A stretch of 64,000 bases of DNA from Nectonema munidae (GCA_030549495.1 JAUIRK010000101.1:744001-808000), one strand, 5' to 3'. Counted from the first letter of the stretch, positions 1-12,984 are shown. Numbers and translations: made by a program. Notes: generated by a model from the letters alone, not told the origin.

Positions 1-166
1 TTTGAAATTACTGTCGATGAAATCAAAACAATTGTTTCGAGTGAAGAAGATGCATCTGTTCAAGTGGACTTAACGATATTCGTTCCTAAACACATTGATT
101 TGAGTAGGGAAGATGTCATTAAGAGTTTGGCCAGGACTGTCCATTCAAATCACAATCGACTAACAG
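1..166 (+). CDS. Exon 1 (partial): SEA-like domain
   Basis: Open from the first base in frame 1 to a donor CAG/GTAAAA, ending in phase 1. It encodes a stretch such as VQVDLTIFVPKHIDLSRED followed by VIKSLARTV, with the alternating hydrophobic strand plus helix pattern of SEA domains. SEA domains are extracellular modules that often autoproteolyse and sit near membrane-spanning segments. The exon is cut by the window edge. The SEA assignment is by pattern only. Confidence 0.6.
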
Positions 167-625
167 GTAAAATACTATTTAGTTTTCAAGTTTTTCACTT
201 GAAATTTTATTTGTTCCTTAAATTTATATTTTCTCTGATGTAAATGTAACATTTTTTTAAATATTATTTTTGTTTTCATATTGATACCTTATAATTTCCT
301 AGAATAATCTTGCTCCGCCATGCCCTAGTTAACGCACATTTTAGTGTTAAAAAGCAATTTACCACAGAATGTGGGGAAAAAATTGTTATGAAAAATGCAA
401 TAATACACAAAAAATATGTTTAAAAATTTTAATATACTTTAAAAATATATAAGGGGATCATTAATCTATAAGGGTTTGATTAAGGCTATATATGACAACC
501 TATTCTGTTCAAATCGAGCATTTTACTGTCTTTGTTCATAGTTTGGCACGAACAGTACAATAATAGTCACTCCACGATATGATTGTGTTATAAGTTTAAA
601 TTAAAATGTATTCTCAACATTTAAG

Positions 626-945
626 ACACAAATCTAATAATTGATGTTGACAAGTCTTTCAATCTGCTTCCCTCAAAAGAAAAAGAACTACAAAAAGAGG
701 ACATATATATGGACTTAAGGGAAAGTAAGACCAAAAGTACGCCGAACTTGCTTTCAGAAACGTACAAACATTCTGACACGCTAGATGACCGCGATTTACA
801 AAAAGCTTCAAATCCTGTTGGAATCGAAGTCATCACTTCTAATTACTACCCAACAACTAGTCATGGAACTAAAGAAAAAGCAATAAACGAAAGCCACATC
901 TTATTGAAATCGACTATCGAAAAAAAGACAAACTACAAGGGAGAG
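626..945 (+). CDS. Exon 2: end of SEA-like domain and Ser/Thr linker
   Basis: Acceptor TTTAAG at 620-625 and donor GAG/GTTTCA at 945; phase 1 in, phase 0 out. The first residues (TNLIIDVDKSF) fit the last strand of a SEA fold continuing from exon 1. The rest is hydrophilic, rich in Ser, Thr, Lys and Glu, with NES sequons for possible glycosylation, and reads as an extracellular stalk. No ATG is needed because the frame continues from exon 1. Confidence 0.65.
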
Positions 946-1013
946 GTTTCATTTCTTCTTTATTTTTTTCATCAGAATGAACTCATATCTTTTTTTTCTT
1001 CTTTAAAAATAAG

Positions 1014-1206
1014 ATTCTCGCGAATATAGATGACGACTTTGAAACTGAGGATTCAAAAGAGCTGATATCCTCTCATAACAAGAATCGGGAAAATTTATGC
1101 TTATACGCTAAATGTGGTCTCAACATGATGTGTAAGATCATTAACTCTGAACCCAAATGCCTTTGTTATCCTGGTTTTTCACAAATTCACATCAATACTT
1201 GCGAAA
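1014..1206 (+). CDS. Exon 3: EGF-like module 1
   Basis: The acceptor AAATAAG at 1013 restores phase 0; a later AG at 1029 would put the frame out. The donor GAAA/GTAATT leaves phase 1, the usual EGF boundary. After an acidic lead (DDDFETEDSKE) there are six cysteines in EGF order: LC, KC, MC, KC, LC, TC. The module lacks the D-x-D/N-E-C calcium-binding start, so it is a plain EGF. Its phase fits exon 5 directly but not exon 4. Confidence 0.8.
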
Positions 1207-3212
1207 GTAATTATTATTTCTAATTCTTATCATACGTTACACTTTTTCGACATCTATACAAAAATGAGAACTTAAATCATTCAACGAACATAGGATAGTC
1301 GTTTCGTATCGACAGTAACTTAGTTAATAATTGATATTTAATTTAATAGATAAATCAAATATTAATAATTGATTTGTTTCAGTATAGAATTATTTATTTC
1401 AATAATACTATTTAATTAAGTAACAATCTAACTGTCTAAGTACCTGAGTCTTTTCATTGATACCTAGAACTGTGATTCAGCTATATTACATGGCTCTAGA
1501 AAATTATTTCTGGCCATACTTGTGCATATCATATCGAATATTATTATGTTACATTTAACAAGAAAGACGTACCTAATTTATTGAGCAACTGTGGTGTTTA
1601 TTTACTTTACAAGTTTTATGAATATACATAAAAATATTGTACATACATATAAAACATCTATAATGCTAATGAAAAATTTACCAACATATTAAGCTTTTGT
1701 ATTAAATTTTGATTTTATTTATGTAAAAAAATTTAGAATCCAAAAAGTATCATGTTTTCATTAAAATTAAAGAACACAAAATGCCAAAAATCTCAAAATT
1801 ACAACACTCCTCTTCCTTTTCCACCCAAAATTTGACCTTAGAAGCAAGCAAAGGGGTAAATTTTTGTTAAATCATCTAAATATTTATATACAATTATAAG
1901 ATGTACTTTCAATACTTTCCCTTTTTTTAATTTGTAAAAATTAATGCATTTTAATTTTTGTATCCATTTATACCCTTAGATTTTTCATCTTTGCTTTCGG
2001 CGATTTTCCATTTTGTGGTATATACTAACTTCAGTTTTAAATCGTTGAAAGTAACAGAACTTTTCTAATCTGATTATTTTTTGGACCAAAAATATTGAAC
2101 TTCATTTATTTACATTTTTGATCTGTGTACTAACTCGCAAAGTTTTATTCATTAAAGTAAATATAATGGCCTGAATAAATTGTATACATAAAAATATGTA
2201 TATCATGTTACGACCCAAAATAATTTGGTTGAAAAGTATGTCTTTAAATGTCCCATGATACACGAGTGCATAGAGCATATGGCCTGAATTTTAACAAAAT
2301 TTAAACATGAAATTGCTTAAATGAATTTAAAAAGTTTTGAGTTAAACATTTATAATTTTACTTTACTATTTTTTTTATAAAATATCACTCCTTTTAACCA
2401 ACTTTAATTTACATAGAGATGTGATACGTGAAAAAAAATATCAGGAACAAAACTTAATCATGACTGCTAAACATTCAGGTTTTAAATTCGAAATGAATTA
2501 ACGCATTACTATTTGCATAGAAATATTACATTGTTTTGTTTATGCTACTTAGAAATACACGAATAAATTACTATTTTGAAAACTTTGAAACGAATTTTAT
2601 CAGCCGGGCTATTGGAGAACGCCCTAGTATTCGATTTCAAACATTTCAAAAAAATTCGTTTAAATATTTTGCAGACAGATGAATTTTCTGACTTTAATCA
2701 ATTTTTTTAGATTTCGATCTTTACCTTTCAATTGGTTCAAACCATAAGGCAGTGGTAATTTGAGATCAGAATTATTTTCTCTTATAATAATTTCTTTCAA
2801 CAGCTAATTATCTTGTTTTACTCGCATTATAACTTATAATAGTCGTCTCTCGCCTTCTTACTTTACTGTCATTGGACGCATGTTAGCATTTCAAATATAG
2901 GTTTATCCCTTTCTGAATAATTATACAAAAAAGCTTATTGAGTATTATGGGATGTCAATCATGCCTTATCGGAGATTCTTCTATTTCAGAAGCATGAAAA
3001 CTTGCCCACAAGCATTACTCGACTTCTCAAAAAGGGTAAATGGGTCTAAAAATTGAAGAAACACTCATATAGCGCAAATTACCACCATGTTTTAGTTTTA
3101 TTTTAAAAATGATTTTGAGTGTCTTTTTATTGATTCAAATCAAAACAAACTTACCATAAACTTATTGTAGTAAAAAAGCACTATTAACAGTAAAACAATT
3201 ACTTAATATGTA
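1207..3212. other. Intron sequence, no gene seen
   Basis: AT-rich intron of the SEA/EGF gene. If exons 3 and 4 are in one transcript, an extra exon (phase 1 in, phase 0 out) must lie between 1207 and 4196. The only phase-fitting candidate I see, 1980-2018, encodes a short hydrophobic run and is unconvincing. Confidence 0.4.
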
Positions 3213-3216
3213 TTAA

Positions 3217-3329
3217 CCGTGGAAGAACAGGTTAATCAGACAATATCTAATGTAAAGCAGAAGATTTGTATTAAAAAGCTTTAATAAACTTAGGCAAGTC
3301 TACATTAGTTGACTCTGATCGTTAACTGG
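3217..3329. mobile_element. TTAA-flanked MITE (piggyBac-type)
   Basis: About 113 bp between TTAA at 3213-3216 and 3330-3333. The inside contains AAGCAGAAGATTTGTATTAA, shared with the copy at 25595-25723. TTAA duplication and short CC/GG ends are typical of piggyBac-mobilised MITEs. Confidence 0.55.
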
Positions 3330-3896
3330 TTAATTTAATTAGTTGATAAAATAGGGATGCTCTGAAGAGAGTGAGATGATTTAATTTTCTGAATGACTTG
3401 GGTAATTTGTTAAGGAATCTTTGGAGGTGAAGGGAACAACTTGCTCCAATATTACTTGAATCTTATTTAATGTGAAAGATTTTGGTTGTTTCCTTGATTT
3501 TAAATTTTTGTGTTGATAGGAATTGCATTTGCTTTAAGTCTTAAACATATAATAAAATATTGGTGATGATAAGATGGAATTTTAACTTTATAATTTAGAC
3601 AAATAGCCAAAAGTAAATAAAATATATTGCTCATTTATATTCATACAATATAAACCCACCAGTCTTGTGCGTTATCTTAACAAACAATGTAGGACCTCAT
3701 TCTGCTAGTACTCCGCCATCACGCATGGATGTAGAAATTTGTGTTACATTGACTTAACTCAGTTTTATAGAAATAAATCTATCTTTATTCTTGATATGAC
3801 AATATAATACAGGTATTTTACTTATTGATACCTTATACAATGTCAATAACTTTAAATCAGACATCTAATTAGCTATTTTGTTAATAAATGTATAGG

Positions 3897-4160
3897 CAAC
3901 CGGTTTGCTAATGCTTCAGTCCTCAATTCAGGTCAAAAATTAAGCAACTTGCTTAGCAACCCTCAGGCATCATAGAGATCTCTTGCTAAATTTTTGGAAA
4001 TGTAAACATCGCTTTCTGAAAATTTAAGACTCTTTTTGAGTTAAAAATAATGCTAAGCAACCCCTGCGACAAAAATAATGCTAAGCAACCCCTCCGACTT
4101 GAGGTTAGAAAAGGCCTTTCACCCGAGGCCGATCTAGAAAATGGAGGGGCTTATATAAAA
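3897..4160. repeat. Dispersed repeat with GCTAAGCAACC motif, copy 1
   Basis: Several AGCAACC/TTGCTAA motifs in both orientations, with a 27-bp tandem step near 4050-4097 (AATAATGCTAAGCAACCCCT). A second related copy is at 61543-61780, sharing GTCAAAAATTAAGC, the AAGCAACC blocks, a GGCCTT block and AAAATGGAG in the same order. Class unknown; it lies just upstream of exon 4. Confidence 0.5.
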
Positions 4161-4196
4161 AAAGAAAACATTCCCAATGAGATTGCATCTTTTTAG

Positions 4197-4455
4197 ATGA
4201 AGGAAATTCTGGACAAGTCGCCCATGGCAAAGTCTCTGATCGCTTCACCTGTGATAAACATTACTACTGAGAATAAAAGTCAAGGCAAAAACTTGCTCAC
4301 TCCAAATCACGTGATTATATACGAGCTGAATATGAAGGATGACTTCAACGACGATGAACACAATATTGAAAAATATATTGCGAGCTCTTTAAACGACAAC
4401 AAAAATAAATTAGGAAGTACTGATTTGGAAGTCGTCAATCTCCCACTTGTGAATG
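4197..4455 (+). CDS. Exon 4: second SEA-like segment
   Basis: Acceptor TTTTTAG immediately before 4197; donor AATG/GTAAGG; phase 0 in, phase 1 out. The frame is fixed: the other two frames stop, and the in-frame TAG of the acceptor forbids an earlier start. It encodes a Ser/Thr/Asn linker with NIT and NKS sequons, then VIIYELNMKDDFNDDEHN and helix-like residues resembling a SEA core, ending just before the calcium-binding EGF. Exon 3 ends in phase 1, so exons 3 and 4 cannot be joined directly. Either an exon between them is missed or they are alternatives. Confidence 0.65.
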
Positions 4456-4517
4456 GTAAGGAAGTCATTTGTTTGTTGTTCTTTATTTTCATTTTTAAAT
4501 TCTTTCAACACAACCAG

Positions 4518-4673
4518 ACATTGATGAGTGCTCAGATCCAAACGAAAACGATTGTCATCCCCTCGCCACGTGCATCAACAAAAGAGGTACGTTTAAGTGC
4601 AGGTGTAAAGAAGGCTACATTGATAACAAGCCTTCAAACTCCACCTCTTCGGGAAAAACTTGCCTTGCTCCAA
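4518..4673 (+). CDS. Exon 5: calcium-binding EGF module
   Basis: Acceptor ACAACCAG at 4517, donor CCAA/GTAACT; phase 1 in and out. The exon starts with the calcium-binding signature DIDEC and continues with six cysteines, GTFKCRCKEGY in the second half and a loop holding an NST sequon before the last cysteine. The intron before it is only 62 bases. This is the clearest domain of the gene. Confidence 0.9.
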
Positions 4674-6682
4674 GTAACTTTTTACTCATTTTCATTTAAA
4701 TTCAACGTATACTTTATAACATGTTGCGAAAAACCGAACACTTAATTTATTTGCTTGTGATAAGGATAAACAATATGAAGCAAGGATAAAGAGAAATAAG
4801 CGAAAAATAGGCCTTTTAAATTTGATAGTTAAGACTTTGGAAAAAATCTATTTAATGAATTAATCACTTTAAACTTTCAAATGGTCAAAATAAAATGTAG
4901 GTAGTTAGTGTGTGGATTATGGCTATATTGTGGCATTGTTCAATGTTTAACTTTCTTATCAAGTATGAGTGTTTTTAATTTCATATTGCATATATTGTGC
5001 TTTTTTAAAATTTAATTCGTATAGAAGTTTATCAAATCTTTAACGATTCTATTGATTTTAGGAGACAGATATGGCGTGTTGGCTAAATGAATACAATTTT
5101 GCAATCGATTCGAGGATGTTATTGAAATTAAGAAAATAAATGTTCTTTTTAAATGCTAGTACTATTTTAAAAGCAAAATGAAGTTATATAATTTTTTAAG
5201 AAATCTTTTCACTTTTTTTAAAAAAAATTCAGTTTTTGAGTGCGAAAATTCTTAAAATCAAAATGGGGTTAATAGGATGTAAATTAGATAGTTGGGTAGA
5301 ACAATATCAAACTAATATTTTTATATATTTGCTTCATATTCTTTATTTATATTATAATTTATCCTTATTTTTACAATTTCATAAAGAAAAATACTCTTCG
5401 AAACATAAGTCATTTAAAATGTGTGTTTGTTTTTTTTTATATCCTATAAATTAAGTGTAAAGTTTTTCAGTTTTATTTACATCCTAATATGATGGTATGA
5501 TCATATGATCATATGGGCACATTCATCAAAAGCATTTTTATCTTTAAGTTTTTGACAATGGTAACTATTTGTTCCAAAAGAAGCATTTTCATGAATTCAG
5601 ATTTTCTACAAATATTTTAAATGAATTGGCGGTAAAATTTTCCAAAACTCCAAAAAAAACAAAGAACTTTATTAAAATTAAAATCGCCTTCTTCAAATAT
5701 AAAAAAATTCAATTAAAAAAAGAAAGCAGACCAATTCTCTTCACAATTCTGATGCTCAATGATAAAAATGACTAAAATAATCCTAAAAAAAGATTATGCG
5801 CCCAAATTTTAGAATAGCAAATGTCTTAGGACTACGCATTTTCTTCACAGTTGGGTGGGAAGTGTTTTCACATGAAGAAATTCCTTTATAAATTTCAGGG
5901 TACTAAGAAAATTTTGAAATTTTTTTACATTAACATTTAGCAAAAAATATTTAAAAATTTTGTAAGGTATTTTATCAAATATATGCGTGTATATACCAAA
6001 ACACTCTTATTTCATTACGCCGTTCTATATGACCGAATAATGTTAGATTTTGCAAGAATTTTCTAGAAATTTGAGTGCGAAAGCTTTTTATCTCTTTTTG
6101 TTTGCTAAGTTCTTTTATGACCGCGTAAATTTAAATGCTAGTGCTAAACTTAGTGCTAGTGCTAAATGCTTTAAATGCTATTTTTTATTCGAATTTTATA
6201 TCTGAGCACTAAATCTTGAGATTCATTTTCGTCAATTTATCACTTTCATACCTAATGGGAGATTAGTGTCTCTTAAGCCAACTTCTAACTAATTCTAAGA
6301 CCACATCCACAAGAAAGTATTCAGACAAAATTTGCAAGTCACGGAATTAAAGAAATGCCAAATCTTCATTCCCAAAGTGTTTAATTTTTTTTAATAATAA
6401 TTATAATTCATATCAATTTTTATTATATTAGCCAAATAAGCAGAAAAATTCGCTACATCTCGATAAATTATTATAATAGATTTTTAGCCATTTTATGAAA
6501 AAAAGTAAAAAATACTTTCAAAAACAGAGATTAAAATAGGATAAAAACTATATCAGATCAAAGCGAAAAATTTCAACTAAAAAGGGCATACTTTTTCAAT
6601 GAAAATGATTTATATATATATACATATTTGTATAGCTTGTGTAAACTAGGTTAAAGTTTAACTTATATGTAGATGGCGTTAA
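4674..6682. other. Intron sequence, no gene seen
   Basis: AT-rich intron. It contains a small palindrome (ATGATCATATGATCATATGG, near 5495-5514) and a GCTAGTGCTAAA micro-repeat near 6135-6175. Open frames at 5236-5454 and 5569-5775 have AT-driven composition and no recognisable domain. Confidence 0.4.
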
Positions 6683-6774
6683 TCCTTTATCTGTAATAAT
6701 ATAATTTACTTATTTTACTCTTTTGAAAAGATCAAAATAAGTAGGCGATTAGTTACAACATTGGCCGTAAAGGA
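6683..6774. mobile_element. Short TTAA-flanked MITE
   Basis: About 92 bp between TTAA at 6679-6682 and 6775-6778 with inverted ends TCCTTTA / TAAAGGA. Probably a piggyBac-type MITE; the short inverted repeat limits confidence. Confidence 0.4.
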
Positions 6775-7227
6775 TTAAAATCCATATGCAAATATTTAGT
6801 TATTAGTATTATTAAATTATTTGGCTGTTTAGTAAACTTGGTAATATTTTTTCAGATTTTTTTGTTATGAATTATTCGTAGGATTTATGGGAATATCTTA
6901 AAGATAAATCACTTTATAACTTTAACACGAAATAATCTTGTTTAAAAACTTTCTTAATTTTTTTTCTTGGAAATAATTTTTTCAATAATAAGTTTTCGTT
7001 TGGAAAATTCTTTTACTTTATTGCCAAATTTTCATGATATTATGGGTAAAAATCTATTTTAGCAAAAACCTATTTTTACAGATTGCTTTAATATAAAAGA
7101 AAATTTTAGCACTATATATCTTTGTTACTAAATCATTCTAATTTCCAAGATCTTTAGACTAAATCACTTAACAGCTTCAAAAATAAGACTCAAAAGAGTA
7201 TATACTATATATATATAACAATAAATA

Positions 7228-8401
7228 CAAGCCCGTACGCAGACTTAAATATTGGGGGGTTCGAACTATAAAAAATTTTAGTGAAACTTTTATGTACATA
7301 ATATTCTTTTATCGAGTACATGATAATTAATAAATAGAGTAAATTGGACTTTTTAGAAAAAATTACAATTTTTACATTTAATTGATGGAATCCAAAAATT
7401 TTTTTCTCAATTTAACATCCTAACTTTTTCATGACATTGCAAAATTAATATTGTTAAACAGGATAAAAAGAAGATGGTAATCTAAATTTTGCAATGGAAG
7501 ATTATGTTTATTTGACAGGTATTTATTTAAATGTTTTTAGACTTTTTTCAGTCAGAATTATTTTATTTTAGTTTTATTTTTTTACTAAAGACTCAGTGAA
7601 AACTAAAATTGTTACAATTAAGATTAAAGTGAAAAAATATGTGTTACAATAATATAAAGAAAAAATAATATTTATTCAAAACTTACAGTTTCAATAGAGT
7701 AAACTATTTAATTCAAGTTTACGCGGATGCTTTTGAACATAATAATCAAGAACTGTATTCAAATCAATCTCTGTGTCATAGTGAATGTGCAGAAGGGCTA
7801 AGTTAGACAGGCGAGTCTTTGTCATTGAAGATCTCATGTAGGTGTTCAGTCTGCGTAATGCACTTATACTTCTCTCACATTCGAACGAGGTTACCGGAAT
7901 TGTGCAAGCTATTTGCAGAAGAACAGAGATATTAGGAAACATCATTTCATCACATTTTTTATTGCTTGTGCTGGAGATTCAGGGAGTCTACTAAAGAAGT
8001 CATACTGCTCTCTGGTTTTTCCACTGCTTGCTTCAAAGAATTAGCTTTTTCCATGGAATTATTATGATACAAACAACGCTCATGTTGCTTAACAATTTCG
8101 CTTTTTTTTGTTCCACGTCCAAAAAGGCCTATTAAAACTAATTATCATGAAGATAGACTACCGTAAGTAACTATGACTTGATTCAACTAAAGAAAAAAAA
8201 TGGAATTTTTGAAATTCAAAAAGCAAAAAAATAGTACAAATAAATTTATTAAATGAATTAGCAAAGTATTAGTGCCTTATTCAATGCCATAACCGTCTGA
8301 ACCGAAAAAAAAGTTCAAGGCGGCTGAAAGAGAAGATAGAGGCAGATAAAAAAAAAGGGGGTTCTTCCGAACCCCCCGAACCCCCCTTGGGTACGGGCTT
8401 G
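7228..8401 (-). mobile_element. Internally deleted hAT transposon
   Basis: Ends are inverted: CAAGCCCGTACGCA on the left and CAAGCCCGTACCCA read inward from the right, both followed by a GGGGGGTTCG block. Transposase remnants lie on the minus strand: a TTF-type zinc-finger piece (KQHERCLYHNNSMEKANSL, about 8000-8100) and the hAT dimerisation domain (7691-7945). The catalytic core between them is missing and the two pieces are in different frames, so the copy is non-autonomous. No clear 8-bp target duplication is visible. Confidence 0.75.
7691..7945 (-). pseudogene. hAT transposase C-terminal (hATC) fragment
   Basis: Encodes IPVTSFECERSISALRRL and then SSMTKTRLSNLALLHIHYD, the hATC dimerisation motif of the ZMYM1/52-kDa-repressor-like hAT group (core S-x-E-R-x-F/I-S-x-L-x-x-I/L). 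The stop is near the left end of the element. The upstream transposase is deleted or frameshifted. Confidence 0.8.
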
Positions 8402-9178
8402 AAATATAATATATTTATGATATAATAATAATATATATCATAATAAAATATATATAAAAAATTAATAAATAATTATAAAAATCATTAAATATATTTAAAT
8501 CTATACGTATATGTAAACATTGGGTTTCCGAACCTCAATGCTTATTACAGTTTGTTCTGGTAGTGAGCTTCCAATATTTTAATTAAAAATCCCAAAAATC
8601 TATGTTTAACTACCATCAAGTATATTGCAATCATTTAGTCTAATGTCTGAAAGTATTTTGTCATCCACAATCAACCCTCCAAAATACTTGGTTTGATTTT
8701 CCATAATGCAAATATGAAGATATCAATTGAAAGTTTAATATTCAAACATATATTTAAATATTGTCTAATGAAAGAATATAAATGTGCATAGGTAAAAAAA
8801 ATTTCCAATAAATTTCTCTAATTTATCTATTTTGCTTTTATTTTATAATTCATACACATGTTAATTTGTATCTTTTAAAAGTCAATTATTTAGTCTTAAC
8901 TGTTTACCGTTATTTATTGGAGCGGCTTGTTCGCCTGTGATAATCATTAAAAATATATTAAATCAATTTTATTAATAATTATTAAATCAATTTTGAAGTT
9001 TCTAATCATATACCATTTACAATTTTCTGAAAACATATTTGATTTAATGTGGGAAAATAACTTTTTCCCCAAGATTGGAAAAAACCATCAAGTTAGGCTC
9101 AATATTTAACCTCGGCTTAACGAATGCAGTGCAAGAGGTTTTGAATATACTCATCACACTTCTCTTTTGTGCATTTAG
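8402..9178. other. Intron sequence, no gene seen
   Basis: AT-rich intron between the hAT remnant and exon 6, ending in the acceptor TTGTGCATTTAG. Confidence 0.4.
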
Positions 9179-9462
9179 TAATCAACTGTCCAAATCAGTT
9201 TTGTAGTCATCATGGAGAATGCAAAATCAATAATTTATTCGACGAAAGATACTGTTTGTGTGAAGATTGGTGGTTCGGAACGAAATGCCAGTACAACGGA
9301 AAGCTAATATCAACCATCATTGGACTCATATCCGCCCTCTTCCTACTCCTCACGTTGCTGTTCTTCGCATGTCTGCATCACAAGAGAATGCAAATAAGTC
9401 AGAAGAAGAGTAATCTCAAATCGGGGTATGGAACAATTCCTAGGCTATGGTCCATTCAAAAC
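9179..9462 (+). CDS. Exon 6: EGF module 3 plus transmembrane helix
   Basis: Acceptor GTGCATTTAG, donor AAC/GTAAGA; phase 1 in, phase 0 out. It encodes a six-cysteine EGF (INCPNQFCSHHGEC, then YCLCEDWWFGTKC), then LISTIIGLISALFLLLTLLF, a textbook single membrane span, followed at once by ACLHHKRM and a basic cytoplasmic start. Orientation is therefore EGF modules outside, tail inside. The continuation past 9462 is intron. Confidence 0.92.
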
Positions 9463-10776
9463 GTAAGAAAAATCATTTATCTTAAAAACTTCTTGTTCAT
9501 AAACATCTACTTGTGTGTCGATCATTATCCATTCCATAGGTTAGTTGTTATTTTGTTTGATTGCTAACGTAACTTTAATTTCTCGATTTTGGAGAAAAAA
9601 ATTTTCCTTCCAGCATAAAAAATTTTTAATTAATGAAGCATAACAACTAAAATTTAAGGATATGTTTTGAAATTAGCAAAGCCATATTTTAACTAGTACA
9701 GTTTATACTTTAGAATAGTTAATATTTTGGAATAAACTTCTTATTTGCTTTTACTATATAGTTGGAACCAACAAAATTAAAAAGTTTCAATTTTAATAGT
9801 CATTGATTACAAAATGGCTTGAAAAACTAATGTGAACTTTTTTAGCATTCAGAAACTTTTATGATCATTAAAATCTATTTTTGAGATGATGTATTTTTAC
9901 TCAAAAGTGTTGAAAACTTTAATAATTCGTTATGCTCCACTACAACTAGAGATAATTTAAATTCCATTTTTGAAAAAGACAAGGATTTTTACCCAGTTAT
10001 CTCCCCATTTTAATATATCAGATAAAAAAAATGCTATATAAAAAAAGGATCAAATTAAATAGACATTGAAATCTAGCTATATGGTTGTAATAAGTAATTG
10101 AATGAATAAAATTATGAGGGATTGTTGCTCTTTCTGGGTTTAGGAAGATCGTGTCTAAAATTATGACGGGTTGTCTTCTGTCTCCAACCTATATCACTTA
10201 CGAGTGATAAACTTTTTAACACAGCAGCTATAGTCTTTGTTTTAGCGTCCGGGCAATAAAAGATCGCTATATTTTTTATTTGAGTATATTATTTTTAAAG
10301 GTTTAACGCCATCTAGAATTTTTAAAGGATGTATTTAGCACTGAACACCGTGTTTTGGAGTAATGCTACTTTTTAAAGTATTCGCTAAATTAAACATTTT
10401 AATAAAATTAAGTTATAAAAAAAGAAAAAAAGAAGTCATTAATTGAAAATTTTTTTCCACCTTGTTAGTTTTAGATTATATTTCAGTTTAGTTACGAGTT
10501 TAAATGATTTGGTTTTAGTCAGTTGCTTTTTTAGCTAAATAAATTAGTATGCTATTTTTTTTAGATATTTGAAATGTAAATTATTATATTAAACGATGTA
10601 CACTTTTTTCTGCAAAATTTGCATAAAATTTCAAAAGCCCCTCAAATATTTATACTATAAGAAGATATATTTGCAGGCTATTCATTCGTATCTCGTTATT
10701 ATGATAGCACTTTCTAGGACTGATCTAATCATAGCCTTATAAGATTATTCTCATCTCCGAGTTACATTTTTTTCAG
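9463..10776. other. Intron sequence, no gene seen
   Basis: AT-rich intron ending in a good polypyrimidine tract and acceptor TTTTTTTCAG before exon 7. Confidence 0.45.
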
Positions 10777-10950
10777 AGCAAGCCCACCAGTCTAAAAGAA
10801 AAAGAAATCCCTTCAATCATGATACCGCGTGCTCACATTATCGATTTCAGTAAAGGACAAAACTTTTGCGACAACAGTAAGACGAGTAATGACGATTCTT
10901 CTTCTTCTTGGAACACTCCATTGCACATTCCTAGGCCTTTTCTAACGGAA
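10777..10950 (+). CDS. Exon 7: cytoplasmic tail
   Basis: Acceptor TTTCAG, donor GAA/GTAAGA, phase 0 in and out, 58 codons. Hydrophilic tail with a Ser cluster (TSNDDSSSSWNTP) in an acidic setting suited to casein-kinase-type phosphorylation, and a Pro-containing end (HIPRPFLTE). No enzymatic domain. Confidence 0.75.
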
Positions 10951-12984
10951 GTAAGAATGGAATCCTTTTTATCAATATCTCCTATTTCCAAGATATTGAT
11001 TCTATGTATATAAATTAATATTATTGATCTTTATTGTAGTACTTAAATCAAATTTTATGAATAAATAACCCATTAAATTGGAAAATATAAGGAGCTTTGG
11101 AGTGAACTAATTAAATGACCATCTAATTTACTGATTAACTATATAACAAAGATACAAACACATTAAATATCTATCAACCAATTTAATAATAATTCAAATT
11201 ACAAAAAAACTATCTAAATATTGTACCAACCTTATATAATTGCTTATAATGTATCATAAATATATAGCTTATATTGGACAAAAAATGAGCTTATAAGAGT
11301 ACAATAGATTAAAATAATTAAACTTTTTGTTGTAAAAAATATTTTAAACATTATAAACTACTACACTAAGAATATGAGGTATATATCTCCACAAATAAGC
11401 TATTTTACTAAAGTTGTTTGTATTAGAGTTTATTTCTCGCAGCTCAGAGAGTGGATAATACTGCGACCCCGCTTATTCTTATAGAAATTCTCGAATCTGG
11501 GATTTTTTAATTTGTTAGGAGCACTGATATTGTGAAATATTTAATATACTACTAAAAATTTCCTATGCTATTTTATTAATTAGACTTTTTTGTTAAGAAA
11601 AAAAATTAGAAATAAATATTTTGATTGCCTAACTAATTTTGATTTTTAATACAATTAAAAATGATGGAAATAAATGAAAAAGAATTAAATAACAGTATAA
11701 TTCTAAAATATTGGAAGTTATTCTCCGCAATCTATGTAACATTGTAATTCATAAAATGAAGGAACAAACAATTTATATCATCGCCAAAATTTGGTGTTTA
11801 AATCTTCAGATTTTGATATATTCAATGATATATATATATAATCGTATACTTTCTATATTTATTATAATTTATAAAATATTATTCTAACATAATAAATACC
11901 TATTAGTAAATAGTAATAGATTAATTTTCACATTGTTTTTATTTTATCAGTATTTTTCATATAGATATTACATAATATAAGTCCTAAGCACTCGAGCACC
12001 CCAAATTTTTTACATAAATTCAGCTTTTTTAAGAATATTACACACATCTTCATCCCATGGCTCGATATTTGATCCAGGGAAGCTCTCATTTTTCTTTTAC
12101 ATGAATCATTTCTATCAACTCTTATTAAAAAAATATGCGCCAACAATTCCGTATATCTTAAAAATTATGATATATTTTTTGCATGCTATTGGATGAAAAA
12201 ATTTAAAAACTTTTATTCAAGAAGTAATTTTAACATGCTTATAAATGATTTACATAGAGCTAGTCTCATTGATTCTTTGAATATTTCTCATAACGTATAA
12301 AATATCATTTTGGGCAAAATTGAATTTTCTTTATAAAACTGCTCACCGATAATGAGTAATCTTTAGTCCATAAAGCTATTTCTTTTGATAAAAATCGAAT
12401 CAACTGGCATGCACTACAGCTATGTCAATTTTTTGCTCCATAAATTCTAAAATACACTAAACAAGTTTAAAGTATGGCTTTTCAACTGTTTCATATGCCA
12501 GTTTTATTGAATTATTTTTATTTTATAAATTTTGAATCAATAAAGCTGTCGAAAATCTATAATAAAAAATTATCGGATGACGAAAATGATATCTTGTACA
12601 TTGTAAGAAATGATCAACGTCGTCCAATAGAACTTGTTTTACACGTACAATTCTTAAATTTAAATTTCAAACAAAAATTTAAAAAAGCTTCAATAACGAA
12701 CCTAGATATTTAAAGGAAGAAATTTGAGTTAAAATGCTATATTAACTCTGTTATCTTACAGTTGTTTATAAATAAGTGAGGCGCTAGCAACCGTTTTACT
12801 ATAAAAGAGGCGAGGATTCATTAGCAAAATAAAAATCTTAAATTAATTCTATTTAATTCCTTATTTAATTCCCTAAATTAAATCATTTATATACGTTAAA
12901 TGAAAACAGTACTTGAAACATGAGTTTACTTTATTTTCCATTTTGAATTTATTATTTTTACACTATGAAACTGATATGTGTAAA
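10951..12984. other. Intron sequence, no gene seen
   Basis: AT-rich intron. Open frames at 11928-12146 (-) and 12474-12713 (+) show no domain, splice support or repeat relationship. Confidence 0.4.

Noticed and set aside
1980-2018. Phase-fitting mini-exon between exons 3 and 4
   Set aside because: Phase fits, but 13 hydrophobic residues with a weak donor are not convincing as an extracellular linker.
12474-12713. 79-codon plus-strand open frame
   Set aside because: No recognisable domain, no splice signals in phase with the surrounding gene, and composition like the intron.
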